Source: Paracoccus aminophilus JCM 7686
GTDB taxonomy: Bacteria > Pseudomonadota > Alphaproteobacteria > Rhodobacterales > Rhodobacteraceae
NCBI RefSeq assembly: GCF_000444995.1
Contig: NC_022041.1
Location: 2,082,001-2,146,000, forward strand
DNA length: 64,000 bases
Direction of reading: 5' to 3'
Shown here: positions 20,190 through 28,277 of the stretch, one piece after another
How positions within the stretch are numbered: the first letter of the stretch is position 1
Layout of the letters: every line of letters starts with the position of its first letter
The notes under the pieces: generated by a model
Databases searched by the model: none
What the model saw: only the letters and a program-made list of their open reading frames with translations
What the model was told of the DNA's origin: nothing
Program-made: the position numbers and the translations under genes

Positions 20190-21167
20190 ATGGCTACCGA
20201 TGCGCTGACCCTTTTGCTCGAGGAGCGCGACTGGCTTTTGGCCGATGGCGCCATGGGCACAAATCTTTACAATATGGGCCTCGCCCCGGGTGAGGCACCC
20301 GATCTGTGGTGCGAAAAGCATCCTGAAAAGGTGCTCGAACTGCATCGCGCGATGATCGCGGCGGGCTCGGATATTATCCTGACGAACAGCTTTGGCGCCA
20401 ATGCCTGCCGCCTGCGTCTGTCGGGCGCGGCCGATCGTGTCGCCTCGATCAACCAGACCGCGGCGCGGCTGGCGCGGGAGGCGGCCGACGCCGCAGGACG
20501 CAAGGTTCTGGTCGCGGGCTCGATCGGCCCGACCGGCGAGATCATGGCACCGATGGGCCGTCTGACCGAGACCGAAGCCGCGCAGATCTTCACCGAACAG
20601 GCCGAGGCGCTCAAGGCGGGCGGCGCGGATCTCTTGTGGGTCGAAACCATCAGCGCCGTCGAAGAGCTGCGCGCGGCCTCGGTCGCCGCCAAGGCGACCG
20701 GCCTGCCCTGGGTCGGCATGATGAGCTTTGAACCCGGCGGCTGGACCATGATGGGCGTGACGCCCGCCCAGCTTGCCGCTCTGGTCGAGCGGCTCTCGCC
20801 GCGCCCGACCGCTTACGGCGCGAATTGCGGCACCGGCCCGAGCGAGCTGTTGCGCGCCATGACCGGCTTTGCCGCGGCAGGCAGCGAACGCGCGATGATC
20901 GCCAAGCCGAATGCGGGCGTGCCGCGCTATCAGGACGGCGGGCTGATCTATGATGCCACGCCCGAGGTCATGGCCGAATTCGCGATCCTCGCCCGCGACC
21001 TTGGCGTGCGCATCATCGGCGGCTGCTGCGGCACCACGCCCGCCCATCTCGGCGCGATGCGCGATGCGTTGCAGACCCATGCCCGCGGCCCCCGCCCGAC
21101 GCCCGACATGATCGCGCGCCGCATGGGCGAGGCGATGAGCGAATCGGGCGGCGCTAAAACAGACTGA
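20190..21167 (+). CDS. Betaine--homocysteine S-methyltransferase-like protein
   Basis: A 325-residue zinc-dependent homocysteine S-methyltransferase domain protein. The motifs are DGAMGTNLYNMG at the N terminus, the first zinc cysteine in YGANCGTGPSELL, and the paired zinc cysteines in IGGCCGTTPAHLGAM at the C terminus, all needed for homocysteine binding. In Rhodobacterales this stand-alone domain is usually annotated as betaine-homocysteine methyltransferase, making methionine and dimethylglycine; S-methylmethionine or another donor cannot be excluded. An ideal AAGGAGG lies before the ATG. A dimethylglycine dehydrogenase-like gene further along the window would use the by-product. Confidence 0.82.
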   Translation: MATDALTLLLEERDWLLADGAMGTNLYNMGLAPGEAPDLWCEKHPEKVLELHRAMIAAGSDIILTNSFGANACRLRLSGAADRVASINQTAARLAREAADAAGRKVLVAGSIGPTGEIMAPMGRLTETEAAQIFTEQAEALKAGGADLLWVETISAVEELRAASVAAKATGLPWVGMMSFEPGGWTMMGVTPAQLAALVERLSPRPTAYGANCGTGPSELLRAMTGFAAAGSERAMIAKPNAGVPRYQDGGLIYDATPEVMAEFAILARDLGVRIIGGCCGTTPAHLGAMRDALQTHARGPRPTPDMIARRMGEAMSESGGAKTD

Positions 21168-22233
21168 GCTGATCGCCCTGCCGTGGTGGCGGGGCGAAGC
21201 GGCTGCAATCGAGCACCTCGTTCTCGCGCCCGAGCCCCAGCCGCTTGCGCGCTAGCCGGAAACGCTGATGCATGAGATCGGCCTCGATCCCCTCGCCGCG
21301 AAAACGCGAGCCAAAACGCGGATCATTGTCGCGCCCGCCGCGCATCGCCTGCACCTTGGCCATGACATGCGCGGCCTTGCCCGGATGATGCCGCTCGAGC
21401 CAGTCGCGAAAGAGCGGCGCGACCTCAAGCGGCAGGCGCAACGGAATCATCGAGGCCGTGCGCGCCCCCGCCTCTGCAGCAGCCGTCAGCACGCGCTCGA
21501 TCTCATGCTCGGTCAGATAAGGGATGACCGGCGCCACCATCACCCGCACCGCCAACCCGACCGCTGCCAGCTCGCGGATCATCCGAAGCCGGGTCGCGGG
21601 CGCGGGCGCGCGCGGCTCCATCTGGCGCGACAGATCGGCATCGAGCGTGGTGACCGAGACCCCGACGACGATCTGGCGCCGCGTCGCCATTTCCCCGATG
21701 AGGTCGAGATCGCGCAGGATCGTCGCCCCGCGCGTGACGATGGTCAGCGGATGGTTCCAATCATGAAGCACCTGCAGGCAGCTGCGCATGATCGCGAATT
21801 TGGCCTCGATCGGCTGATATGGATCGGTGTTGGTGCCAAAAGCAATCGGCGCGATCTTGTAGCTTTTGCGCCCGATTTCGGCAGCAAGCAGCTGGGCCGC
21901 ATTGGGCTTGGCCGTGATCCGCGTTTCGAAATCGAGCCCCGGAGACAGGCCAAGATAGGCATGGCTTGGCCGCGCGAAGCAATAGATGCAGCCGTGTTCG
22001 CAGCCGCGATAGGGATTGACCGAGCGGTCGAAGGGAATGTCCGGCGACTGGTTGCGCGCAATGATCGAGCGCGCCAGTTCCGTCGTGACCTCGGTGCGCA
22101 ACAGCCGCTCCTCCTCGGGAATGTCCCAGCCATCGGATTCGCGTTCGCGCTGATAGGGCTCGAACCTTGCGGCCGGACGGCTGTCCGCGCCACGCGCCTT
22201 GCGGATTTCATCGGGGTTGGACGGAGGAAGCAT
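21154..22233 (-). CDS. PA0069/Rv2578c-type radical SAM protein
   Basis: A 359-residue protein with a radical SAM core related to spore photoproduct lyase. The [4Fe-4S] cysteines are in NPYRGCEHGCIYCFARPSHAY (CxxxCxxC) at about residue 80, followed by SAM-binding strands and the TRGATILRDLDLI segment. The family is widespread but without an assigned reaction. The start at 22233 (MLPPSNPDEIRKARGA) fits homologue N termini as I remember them; an ATG ten codons earlier is possible, and neither has a strong ribosome site. Its 3' end overlaps the convergent methyltransferase gene by 14 bases. Confidence 0.85.
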   Translation of the reverse strand: MLPPSNPDEIRKARGADSRPAARFEPYQRERESDGWDIPEEERLLRTEVTTELARSIIARNQSPDIPFDRSVNPYRGCEHGCIYCFARPSHAYLGLSPGLDFETRITAKPNAAQLLAAEIGRKSYKIAPIAFGTNTDPYQPIEAKFAIMRSCLQVLHDWNHPLTIVTRGATILRDLDLIGEMATRRQIVVGVSVTTLDADLSRQMEPRAPAPATRLRMIRELAAVGLAVRVMVAPVIPYLTEHEIERVLTAAAEAGARTASMIPLRLPLEVAPLFRDWLERHHPGKAAHVMAKVQAMRGGRDNDPRFGSRFRGEGIEADLMHQRFRLARKRLGLGRENEVLDCSRFAPPPRQGDQLSLF

Positions 22234-22423
22234 AGCGGACCAGAAAGAACATATAGGGAACATTTAGCCCGAAACCGTCCGAAACCGCAATCCTTCTAAC
22301 AATTTTAACGGGAACCGGCGGCGGTGCTCCGCCATTGGTCGAAGATGACGCAACGATATCAACGCGGCTCTTTCCACGCCGCCCGCAAATCCCCATATTA
22401 CAAGGGATAGAGGAGAGATCAGA

Positions 22424-22612
22424 ATGCCGCTGCCGCATTTCCTTCTGATGCTAGCCGCCGTCATCATCGCCGCTGCGGTGACGATCTGGGTCGCCCTTTC
22501 CGCCGGGCTGCCGCCTGCTGTCCTGGGGTTGATCGCGCTTTTGATCGCCGCCGCCGTGCATTTCACCCGCCGCGACAGCGGAGAAGACCGTCACCACCGC
22601 AACGGCCATTGA
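22424..22612 (+). CDS. Small membrane protein of unknown function
   Basis: A 62-residue protein with two hydrophobic segments (about 5-27 and 30-47) and a charged, His/Arg-rich C terminus. AGGAGAGATCAG precedes the ATG at good spacing, and codon use is like the neighbours, so it is likely a real gene. No domain is recognised. It stands alone between the radical SAM gene and the DUF2267 gene. The 142 bases after it hold no gene I can support. Confidence 0.6.
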   Translation: MPLPHFLLMLAAVIIAAAVTIWVALSAGLPPAVLGLIALLIAAAVHFTRRDSGEDRHHRNGH

Positions 22613-22754
22613 CGCGTCGCCGTTGGCTCAGGGCATCCGCACGACAAACCCGCGTCAACGGAGGGAGCTAGGTTTATTGGCCTCGCCTGAATGGTCCGTT
22701 GTTTCCGGGCCTTATTGGCGCGATCGCCCTTAGTGGACAGTTGATCTTGTTGGC

Positions 22755-23213
22755 CTAGAAAACTCTCTGCTCGATCTCGCGCGGATCGGCCACCTCTACA
22801 TGCCAAAACTCCACTGCGCCTTCAGGCAGGGTCGTCAGAACGCGCTCCAGATCCGCTTTGTTCGTATAGCGACGCAAGGACCAAGCTGTCGCCTCGATGG
22901 CATTGTCAGGTGTGAGGTTGTGGTTCTGCCTGACCTTCTTGACCTCCTGCACCAAGCTCGCACGATTTGCAAAAGGAAGCGGCGGGAGGTGAACCTGCCA
23001 GCCCGCAACGAAAACTGCGCGAGGAATTGCGGGGAGAACGGAAACGAAATCCAATCCCTGTTGGGCCGTCAGCCGCTTTCGAAAGACCTGCAAGACGCCG
23101 TCCATCGCGGTATAGGCCATGTTATCCGACGTGAGGCCCATGCGGTCCCTGAGATCATCAAGGATGGCCCGCCATTCCTTGGAAGCATGGCGATAGGTCC
23201 ATGGCATCGGCAT
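22755..23213 (-). CDS. DUF2267 domain protein
   Basis: A 152-residue protein matching the DUF2267 pattern: an N-terminal WRAILDDLRDRMGLTSDNMAYTAMDGVLQVFRKRLTAQQGLDFVSVLPAIPRAVFVAGW block of helices. A C-terminal helical repeat follows (VQEVKKVRQNHNLTPDNAIEATAWSLRRYTNKADLERVLTTLP), ending in EGAVEFW. DUF2267 proteins are small helical proteins of unknown role, often linked to stress genes. The ATG at 23213 has GAGGG six bases upstream; the frame extends further without a better start. GC content around it (22613-23436) looks slightly lower than in the flanks. Flanking spacers of 142 and 223 bases hold nothing recognisable. Confidence 0.8.
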   Translation of the reverse strand: MPMPWTYRHASKEWRAILDDLRDRMGLTSDNMAYTAMDGVLQVFRKRLTAQQGLDFVSVLPAIPRAVFVAGWQVHLPPLPFANRASLVQEVKKVRQNHNLTPDNAIEATAWSLRRYTNKADLERVLTTLPEGAVEFWHVEVADPREIEQRVF

Positions 23214-23436
23214 GATCGGCCCTCGCTCTCTTAGCTTTGACAGGTCCTTGAACCTGACGATCAGCGGCCGCTTTGGCTGCATCCCGGCTGGTCGGAGCTC
23301 TGAGATTGACGTTTCGAGCCTGTATCCGTCATCTCGATGTTACGCTATGGGCCAGAAGCAGAACAGAAGAGCATTTGAAAATGCGCATGATCGTTCTATT
23401 GGTGTCAGCAATACACGCGCGGACCGACCAAAGCCG

Positions 23437-24033
23437 TCAGCTTTCCAGTTCGACATCCCAGTAAAGATAATCGATCCAGCTTTCATGCAGGTGATTCGGT
23501 GGGAAGCGTCGGCCGGAGGCATGCATGTCCTCCGAGCTTGGACGGCGCGGTTGGCGGGCCAGATGCAGGCCGGAATTCTTCAGCGAGCGGTTCGCCTTGC
23601 GCAGATTGCAGGGTGAACAGGCCGCGACCACGTTTTCCCAGCTCGTCACCCCCCCGCGCGAGCGCGGCACGACATGGTCAAAGGTCAGATCGCCCTTGGC
23701 GCCGCAATATTGGCAGCAGAATTCGTCCCTCAGAAAAAGATTGAAGCGCGTGAATGCCACGCGCTTCTGGGGTTTGACGTAATCTTTGAGAACCACCACC
23801 GAGGGGATGCGTATCGCCTCCCTTTGGCTGCGCACGACCTCGTCATATTCCGCGATGATCGAGACCCGGTCGAGGAACACGGCCTTGACCGCCTCCTGCC
23901 AGGGCCAGAGCGACAACGGGTAATAGGACAGAGGCCGGAAATCCGCATTCAGGACCAGAGCTGGAAAATGCTTGAGTGCCGCCGGTTCGCGAACGAACTG
24001 TGTCCGGAAGTCGATCTGATCGTGCTGCGGCAT
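23437..24033 (-). CDS. HNH endonuclease
   Basis: A 198-residue protein with a C-terminal HNH nuclease domain. Two zinc-binding CxxC pairs (CQYCG and CSPCN) frame the LTFDHVVPRSRGG...SWENVVAACSPCNLRKANRS core, giving the His and Asn catalytic set. The N-terminal domain (LVLNADFRPLSYYPLSLWPWQEAVKAVFLDRV) is typical of the widespread chromosomal HNH family of alphaproteobacteria and cyanobacteria rather than homing or restriction enzymes. The start at 24033 has GGAG eight bases before it; the ATG two codons earlier is too near that site. Substrate and role are unknown. Confidence 0.9.
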   Translation of the reverse strand: MPQHDQIDFRTQFVREPAALKHFPALVLNADFRPLSYYPLSLWPWQEAVKAVFLDRVSIIAEYDEVVRSQREAIRIPSVVVLKDYVKPQKRVAFTRFNLFLRDEFCCQYCGAKGDLTFDHVVPRSRGGVTSWENVVAACSPCNLRKANRSLKNSGLHLARQPRRPSSEDMHASGRRFPPNHLHESWIDYLYWDVELES

Positions 24034-24205
24034 TCTCATTGCTCCGTATCCTTGGCCGGAACCTGCCCTCTTGTCGGCCCACTATAAGTCGTGGGAAGCG
24101 GCTGACAAGTTCCGAGATGTAGGGTCGTTAACTGATTACCTCTAGGCTGTGACAGCGCCGTGACGCGCAGCGTCAGAGCAATCCCACGGCAGTCTTACTG
24201 CGGTT

Positions 24206-24526
24206 TTAGTGCGGCGTCGCCACCTTCATCAGCACCAGCCCCGAAATGATCAGTGCCGCTGCCAGCAGGCGCATCGCCGTTGCGGGCTCATGCATCCACA
24301 AAATTCCGATCACAAAGGAGCCAATCGCGCCGATGCCGGTCCAGATCGTATAGGCGGTGCCAAGCGGCAAGGTGCGCATCGCGAGCGCCAGAAACCAGAT
24401 GCTGATCGCCATGCCGACTGCGGTGACAACGGTCGGCCAGAGCTTTGAGAATCCATTCGATTCCTTCATCGCCACTGCCCAGATCACTTCACAGACCCCG
24501 GCTATCAGTAGGTAAATCCACGCCAT
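24206..24526 (-). CDS. sugE: SMR-family exporter, SugE/Gdx type
   Basis: A 106-residue four-helix small multidrug resistance protein. The conserved membrane-embedded glutamate is in AGVCEVIWAVAMK (residue 13). The rest follows E. coli SugE/Gdx closely: GFSKLWP, LALAMRTLPLGTAYTIWTGIGAIGSF and LGLVLMKVAT-like end. Gdx proteins export guanidinium, so that is the likeliest substrate. I looked for a guanidine riboswitch in the 95-base upstream region and saw none. GGGAGC five bases before the ATG sets the start. Confidence 0.88.
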   Translation of the reverse strand: MAWIYLLIAGVCEVIWAVAMKESNGFSKLWPTVVTAVGMAISIWFLALAMRTLPLGTAYTIWTGIGAIGSFVIGILWMHEPATAMRLLAAALIISGLVLMKVATPH

Positions 24527-24621
24527 TGTTTGCTCCCTATCGTGCATCGAACCCGCGCAGATTGATTGTTGAGACGGATCGGGTCAATCTCGGCTGTGCA
24601 GATAGATCTTTGGTGGCGCAG

Positions 24622-25050
24622 ATGGTGACGGCTCCTTCCTTGATCGGCCCGCTCGAGATCGCGCTTTATGCCGAGGATCTCGAGGCGGCGGCGGCTTTCT
24701 GGACCGGGGTCATGGGACTTGCGGAAATCTCGCGGCAGCCCGGTCGTCACGTTTTCTTGAAGATCGGCGCGCAGGTTCTGCTGATTTTCAACCCGCTTGC
24801 GACCGCGCACCCGCCCTCTGCCGAATCCCGTCTGCCGGTTCCGGCCCATGGCGCAACCGGGTCGGGGCATTTCTGCTTGGCGGTCCGGCCCGAGGATCTG
24901 GACCCTTGGCGCCAGCATCTCGAAACATCTGGGGTCGAAATCGAGGCCGATTTCATCTGGCCTCAAGGCGGGCGGTCGATCTATTTCCGCGATCCTGCCG
25001 GAAATTCCATCGAATTGGCCGACCCCGCCATCTGGCCGCAACTGCGTTGA
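24622..25050 (+). CDS. VOC-superfamily (glyoxalase-like) protein
   Basis: A 142-residue vicinal-oxygen-chelate fold protein built of two beta-alpha-beta-beta-beta modules (IALYAEDLEAAAAFWTGVMGL and FCLAVRPEDLDPWRQHLETSGV). The C-terminal GRSIYFRDPAGNSIELADP contains the metal-ligand glutamate. Likely roles in the family include glyoxalase, fosfomycin or bleomycin resistance and dioxygenases; nothing distinguishes them here. It is divergent from the SMR exporter. The ribosome site is weak, and a GTG at 24613 is another possible start. Confidence 0.8.
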   Translation: MVTAPSLIGPLEIALYAEDLEAAAAFWTGVMGLAEISRQPGRHVFLKIGAQVLLIFNPLATAHPPSAESRLPVPAHGATGSGHFCLAVRPEDLDPWRQHLETSGVEIEADFIWPQGGRSIYFRDPAGNSIELADPAIWPQLR

Positions 25051-25057
25051 CCAGAAA

Positions 25058-25088
25058 CAAAAAAGGCAGCCACCAGAGGGGCTGCCTT
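25058..25088 (-). terminator. Terminator of the 38-residue small gene
   Basis: GGCAGCC/GGCTGCC stem of seven pairs with an 8-nt loop. Seven A on the plus strand become a T run on the minus strand, so it terminates the minus-strand small gene. The plus-strand VOC gene may use the same hairpin less efficiently. Confidence 0.8.
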
Positions 25089-25100
25089 CGGAAGAGGTCG

Positions 25101-25217
25101 TCAGCGACGGGCCTTCTGGGCGACGGCTTCGGCTTTCGCCGGCACCGGCCGGGCAGCTTTCGCAATCATCAGGCTCAGCGGGATCAATGCGAGCGCGGTC
25201 ATCCAGATCAGGTCCAT
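25101..25217 (-). CDS. Small 38-residue membrane peptide
   Basis: A reading frame too short for usual gene callers encodes 38 residues. The first half is one hydrophobic helix beginning MDLIWMTALALIPLSLMIA, and the second half is Ala/Lys/Arg-rich. Support comes from an ideal GGAGG eight bases before the ATG and from an intrinsic terminator twelve bases after the stop, both oriented for this frame. No family is recognised; a single-span inner-membrane peptide with cytoplasmic basic tail is the likely topology. Confidence 0.6.
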   Translation of the reverse strand: MDLIWMTALALIPLSLMIAKAARPVPAKAEAVAQKARR

Positions 25218-25268
25218 GAGGCATCCTCCGTCTATCTATCTGTCAAGGTAACCACCTGACCGGCGGGT

Positions 25269-25925
25269 TCAAGCCCCCAATTTGTCCTTAATGAAGCCAA
25301 GCGCCCGGCCAAGCCCATCCGGCGAGATCCCGTGCGGCGTGCCGCGCATGACATAGGTCTCGACCTCGAAGCCCGCCGCTTTGAGCGCCTCGGCCGCAAG
25401 CCCCATATCGGCGAAAGGCACCATCGGGTCCTGATCGCCGTGCAGCAGCAGAACCGGCGGCTTTACCCGTGCCTCGGCGGCCAAGGCCTCGGGCGCGAGC
25501 AGCCGCCCCGAGAAGCCGACGATCCCGGCCACCGCCGTGTCGCGGCGCGGCGCGACATGCAGCGACATCATCGTGCCTTGCGAAAACCCAAGCAGCACCA
25601 ACCGGTCGGGCGTCACCCCCTCGTCGACCAGAACCTTGTCGAGAAAGGCGTTGATATCCGCGATCGAGAGCGCCATCGAGGCGCGCGCCTGCTCTTCGGA
25701 CGAGCCGTCGAGCCAGGGGATCGGGAACCACTGATAGCCCATCGGATTGTTCACGCACCGCTCGGTCGCATCGGGCGCATAGAAGGCGGTTTGCGGCAGA
25801 TGCGGCGCCAAAGGATCGGCAAGGCCCAGCAGATCGGCGCCATCCGCGCCATAGCCATGCAGGAAGACGACGACGGAGGTCGCCTGTTTGGGGCCCTTGC
25901 GGCCAGAGTTCAACGCACGCGCCAT
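25269..25925 (-). CDS. Alpha/beta-hydrolase carboxylesterase (phospholipase/carboxylesterase family)
   Basis: A 218-residue YpfH/EstB-like esterase. The oxyanion hole sequence is FLHGYGADGADLLGLADPL, the nucleophile serine is in LLGFSQGTMMSLH, and the acid and histidine are in LLLHGDQDPMVPF and RGTPHGISPDGL, so the triad is complete. GAGG before the ATG gives a clear start. It begins 12 bases after the alkA stop on the same strand, so it forms an operon with alkA and the GntR regulator. The natural ester is unknown. Confidence 0.88.
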   Translation of the reverse strand: MARALNSGRKGPKQATSVVVFLHGYGADGADLLGLADPLAPHLPQTAFYAPDATERCVNNPMGYQWFPIPWLDGSSEEQARASMALSIADINAFLDKVLVDEGVTPDRLVLLGFSQGTMMSLHVAPRRDTAVAGIVGFSGRLLAPEALAAEARVKPPVLLLHGDQDPMVPFADMGLAAEALKAAGFEVETYVMRGTPHGISPDGLGRALGFIKDKLGA

Positions 25926-25937
25926 GTTTTCCTCACG

Positions 25938-26561
25938 TTAGCGGACGCCTTCGCGTCCCTTGATCTGTCTGTAATAGGACCAGAGCACCCGGGCGGCAAC
26001 CGAACGCCAGGGCCGCCAGGGCGTGGCGAGCTCGGTCAAAGCCTTGGGCCCCGGACGCGCGGGCAGCTCGTAAAGCACCCGCGCAGCCTCAGCGAGCGCG
26101 AGATCGCCCGCCGCGAAAGCATCGGCGCGACCGAGCGCGAATTTCAGATAGATATCCGCAGTCCAGCGCCCGATCCCCGGCAAGGCGGTCAGTTGCGCAA
26201 TGACCTCCTCATCGGGCAGATCGCGCAAAGCGCCCCAGTCGAGCCGCGCCTCGGCGATGCCGCGCAGATATTTCTGCTTTGGCCGCGACAGGCCGACCAA
26301 GCGAAGATCCTCATCGCTGGCCGCGCGCAAGGCGGCCTCAGTCTCGAGCCCCGCCGCAGCCATCCGCCCGGCAATCGCCGCCGCCGCCGCGGTCGAGATC
26401 TGCTGCGAGATCACCGCATCGAGGATCGCGGGAAAGCCATCGGCGCGCCGGCGCAACGGCAGCGGCCCGACCGCGGGGATGATCCGCGCCATGACCGGGC
26501 AGACCCCGGCCAGAAAGGCCGAGCCCTCGGCCAGATCCGCCTCTGTCTCGATCCGGCGCAA
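25938..26561 (-). CDS. DNA-3-methyladenine glycosylase II (AlkA-like)
   Basis: A 207-residue HhH-GPD base-excision glycosylase that removes alkylated bases. The N-terminal part holds FPAILDAVISQQISTAAAAAIAGRM, and the helix-hairpin-helix is LTALPGIGRWTADIYLKFALG. The catalytic aspartate follows in DAFAAGDLAL, and WRPWRSVAARVLW ends the domain. It is a short form without the AlkA N-terminal domain of E. coli (282 residues). The frame starts with TTG immediately after the gntR stop (TGATTG), with GAGG five bases before it. Confidence 0.88.
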   Translation of the reverse strand: MRRIETEADLAEGSAFLAGVCPVMARIIPAVGPLPLRRRADGFPAILDAVISQQISTAAAAAIAGRMAAAGLETEAALRAASDEDLRLVGLSRPKQKYLRGIAEARLDWGALRDLPDEEVIAQLTALPGIGRWTADIYLKFALGRADAFAAGDLALAEAARVLYELPARPGPKALTELATPWRPWRSVAARVLWSYYRQIKGREGVR

Positions 26562-27218
26562 TCAGACCTCGTTGTCGATGCCGGTCGCAGGACGTTCGGC
26601 CAGCAGACGGGCCTCCTCCTTCAACCGGGTTTCGAACGCATTCGAGATATGTTGGCGCAAGGCCGCTTCCGCCGCCTGCGCATCCCCGGTCGCAATCGCA
26701 TCGACAAGGGCCTTGTGTTCTTCGAGCGCGCGCGCGCCCCGCCCTTCCGCGGCCAGCGTCGTCTTTGCCATCAGCGCCATGCTGCGGTGCACAAGATCGA
26801 GCTGCTGGACAAGATAGCGGTTGTGCGAGGCGAGATGGATCTGGTGATGGAACCGGCGGTTGGCGCGGGCCAAAGCCTGCGGATCGTTGATAATGGCGTG
26901 ATCGTCCTCGACCATGGCCTTCAGCACCCGGATCTCTTCGGGCGTCGCATGGCGTGCCGCCAGCCGCGCGGCCAAAGCCTCGAGCTCGGAGCGCACGGTG
27001 TAAAGCTCGGCCAGCTGGTTGTGATCCAGCGTCGCCACGATCAGCGAGCGGCCGTCACGCTTGAGCATCGCCTGCGTTTCAAGCCGCTGCAACGCCTCGC
27101 GCACCGGGGTTCGCGAGACGCCGAACCGCTCGGCCAGCTCGGATTCGACCAGCCGGTCGCCGGGACGGAAGGAACCATTGTCAATGGCGGTGAGGATAAG
27201 GGAATATGCGTCTTTCAT
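26562..27218 (-). CDS. GntR-family regulator with FCD domain
   Basis: A 218-residue FadR-subfamily repressor. The N-terminal winged helix-turn-helix is GDRLVESELAERFGVSRTPVREALQRLE. The C-terminal all-helical FCD ligand domain has the metal-binding histidines and aspartate in the EDDHAIIN, FHHQIHLASHN and EEHKALVDAI segments. I start it at the ATG at 27218 although the frame runs 48 codons further up, because the family N terminus begins here; the Shine-Dalgarno is weak. alkA and an esterase gene follow on the same transcript, so it may control them. Its ligand cannot be read from sequence. Confidence 0.87.
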   Translation of the reverse strand: MKDAYSLILTAIDNGSFRPGDRLVESELAERFGVSRTPVREALQRLETQAMLKRDGRSLIVATLDHNQLAELYTVRSELEALAARLAARHATPEEIRVLKAMVEDDHAIINDPQALARANRRFHHQIHLASHNRYLVQQLDLVHRSMALMAKTTLAAEGRGARALEEHKALVDAIATGDAQAAEAALRQHISNAFETRLKEEARLLAERPATGIDNEV

Positions 27219-27283
27219 GGCCGCGACGATCTGTCTTTGACAGGAAGATTGCAAGCGGTCTGCCGCCAGTTTAGTCACAGGGG

Positions 27284-27949
27284 ATGACCTTCTCTCATGT
27301 GACCACCTGGATCTTTGATCTCGACAATACGCTCTATGCGCCGGAAGTGCAGCTTTTTGCACAGATCGAGACGCGCATGGTCGAATATGTCATGCGCACT
27401 CTGGGCGTCGATGCCGCCGAGGCGGGCCGTCTGCGCCAGCACTATTGGCGCGAACATGGCACCACGCTGGCCGGGCTAATGGCCGAGCATGGCATCGACC
27501 CGCTGCCCTATCTGCGCGAGGTCCATGACATCGACTTTTCCGAGCTGCGCCCCGATCCCGAGCTCGCCGCCGCGATCACCGCTTTGCCCGGGCGCAAGAT
27601 CATCCACACCAATGGCGATTCCCTTTACGCAAGCCGCGTCCTCGCCCATCGCGGGCTCGAGATCTTCGACGCGATCTTCGGCGTCGAGGAAGTCGGCTTC
27701 CATCCCAAACCGGATGCGGGCGCCTATCAGGCGGTGATTGCCGCGCAGGGCTTTGACCCGGCCACCGCCGCGATGTTTGAAGACGATCCGCGCAACCTTC
27801 TGGTGCCCGATCAGCTGGGGATGCGCACGGTTCTGGTCGGCTCGGGCCGTCATGGCCCCGATCTTTTGGGATTTGATCGAGATCATGGACGCCATGTCCA
27901 GTTCCAGACCATGGATCTGACGAGCTTCCTGCGAGATCTGCCCCGCTAA
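27284..27949 (+). CDS. HAD-family pyrimidine 5'-nucleotidase
   Basis: A 221-residue HAD phosphatase of the SDT1/pyrimidine 5'-nucleotidase group. Motif I is WIFDLDNTLYAPE, with nucleophile and acid/base aspartates; motif II is IHTNGD; the lysine is in GFHPKPDAGAY; and motif III is MFEDDPRNL. A helical cap lies between motifs I and II. It is divergent from the gntR gene with a 65-bp spacer. It probably dephosphorylates UMP/CMP, but substrate is inferred from family only. Confidence 0.86.
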   Translation: MTFSHVTTWIFDLDNTLYAPEVQLFAQIETRMVEYVMRTLGVDAAEAGRLRQHYWREHGTTLAGLMAEHGIDPLPYLREVHDIDFSELRPDPELAAAITALPGRKIIHTNGDSLYASRVLAHRGLEIFDAIFGVEEVGFHPKPDAGAYQAVIAAQGFDPATAAMFEDDPRNLLVPDQLGMRTVLVGSGRHGPDLLGFDRDHGRHVQFQTMDLTSFLRDLPR

Positions 27950-27989
27950 GGGCCGCTTTCGCTGCGATCTATAGGAAATGAGGACTGAG

Positions 27990-28202
27990 ATGAGCCATAC
28001 CGCCCAAACCACCGCAGAACAACGCGCCGAAGCCAAGGCCGAGAACCAGCTTGCCGCGCGCATCCTGATCGGGGTGGCGCTGCTCGTGGTCGCTCTGGCC
28101 GGGGCGATTGCAATCTGGGGCCTGCCCGCGCTCACCATGTTCGGTCTTTTCGCCACGGCGACGATCCTGCTCTTGCTTGTGGCCTATGCGGCGGGGTTCT
28201 AG
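27990..28202 (+). CDS. Small two-helix membrane protein
   Basis: A 70-residue protein with a charged N terminus rich in Glu/Ala (AEQRAEAKAENQLAAR) followed by two close hydrophobic helices. GAGG six bases before the ATG at 27990 favours this start over one twelve bases earlier. It lies 40 bases after the HAD gene on the same strand. No family is recognised. Confidence 0.65.
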   Translation: MSHTAQTTAEQRAEAKAENQLAARILIGVALLVVALAGAIAIWGLPALTMFGLFATATILLLLVAYAAGF

Positions 28203-28277
28203 ACTGCCCGCCTGACCCTGCCGGATCGGGCGCCCAAGCGGAGCGCCCGGCTGGCACAGAGCGAGAAGGTTGCCGCA

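Noticed and set aside
24190..24212. Possible terminator after the SMR gene
   Set aside because: Only a five-pair GCAGT/ACTGC stem, and its T run faces the plus strand, where no gene ends.
24527..24621. Guanidine (ykkC-type) riboswitch upstream of the SugE-like exporter
   Set aside because: The conserved ykkC or mini-ykkC sequence blocks are not seen in this 95-base region.
25332..27287. Plus-strand open frame of 651 codons across esterase, alkA and gntR
   Set aside because: Crosses three convincing minus-strand genes and their junctions without any domain; GC-bias artefact.
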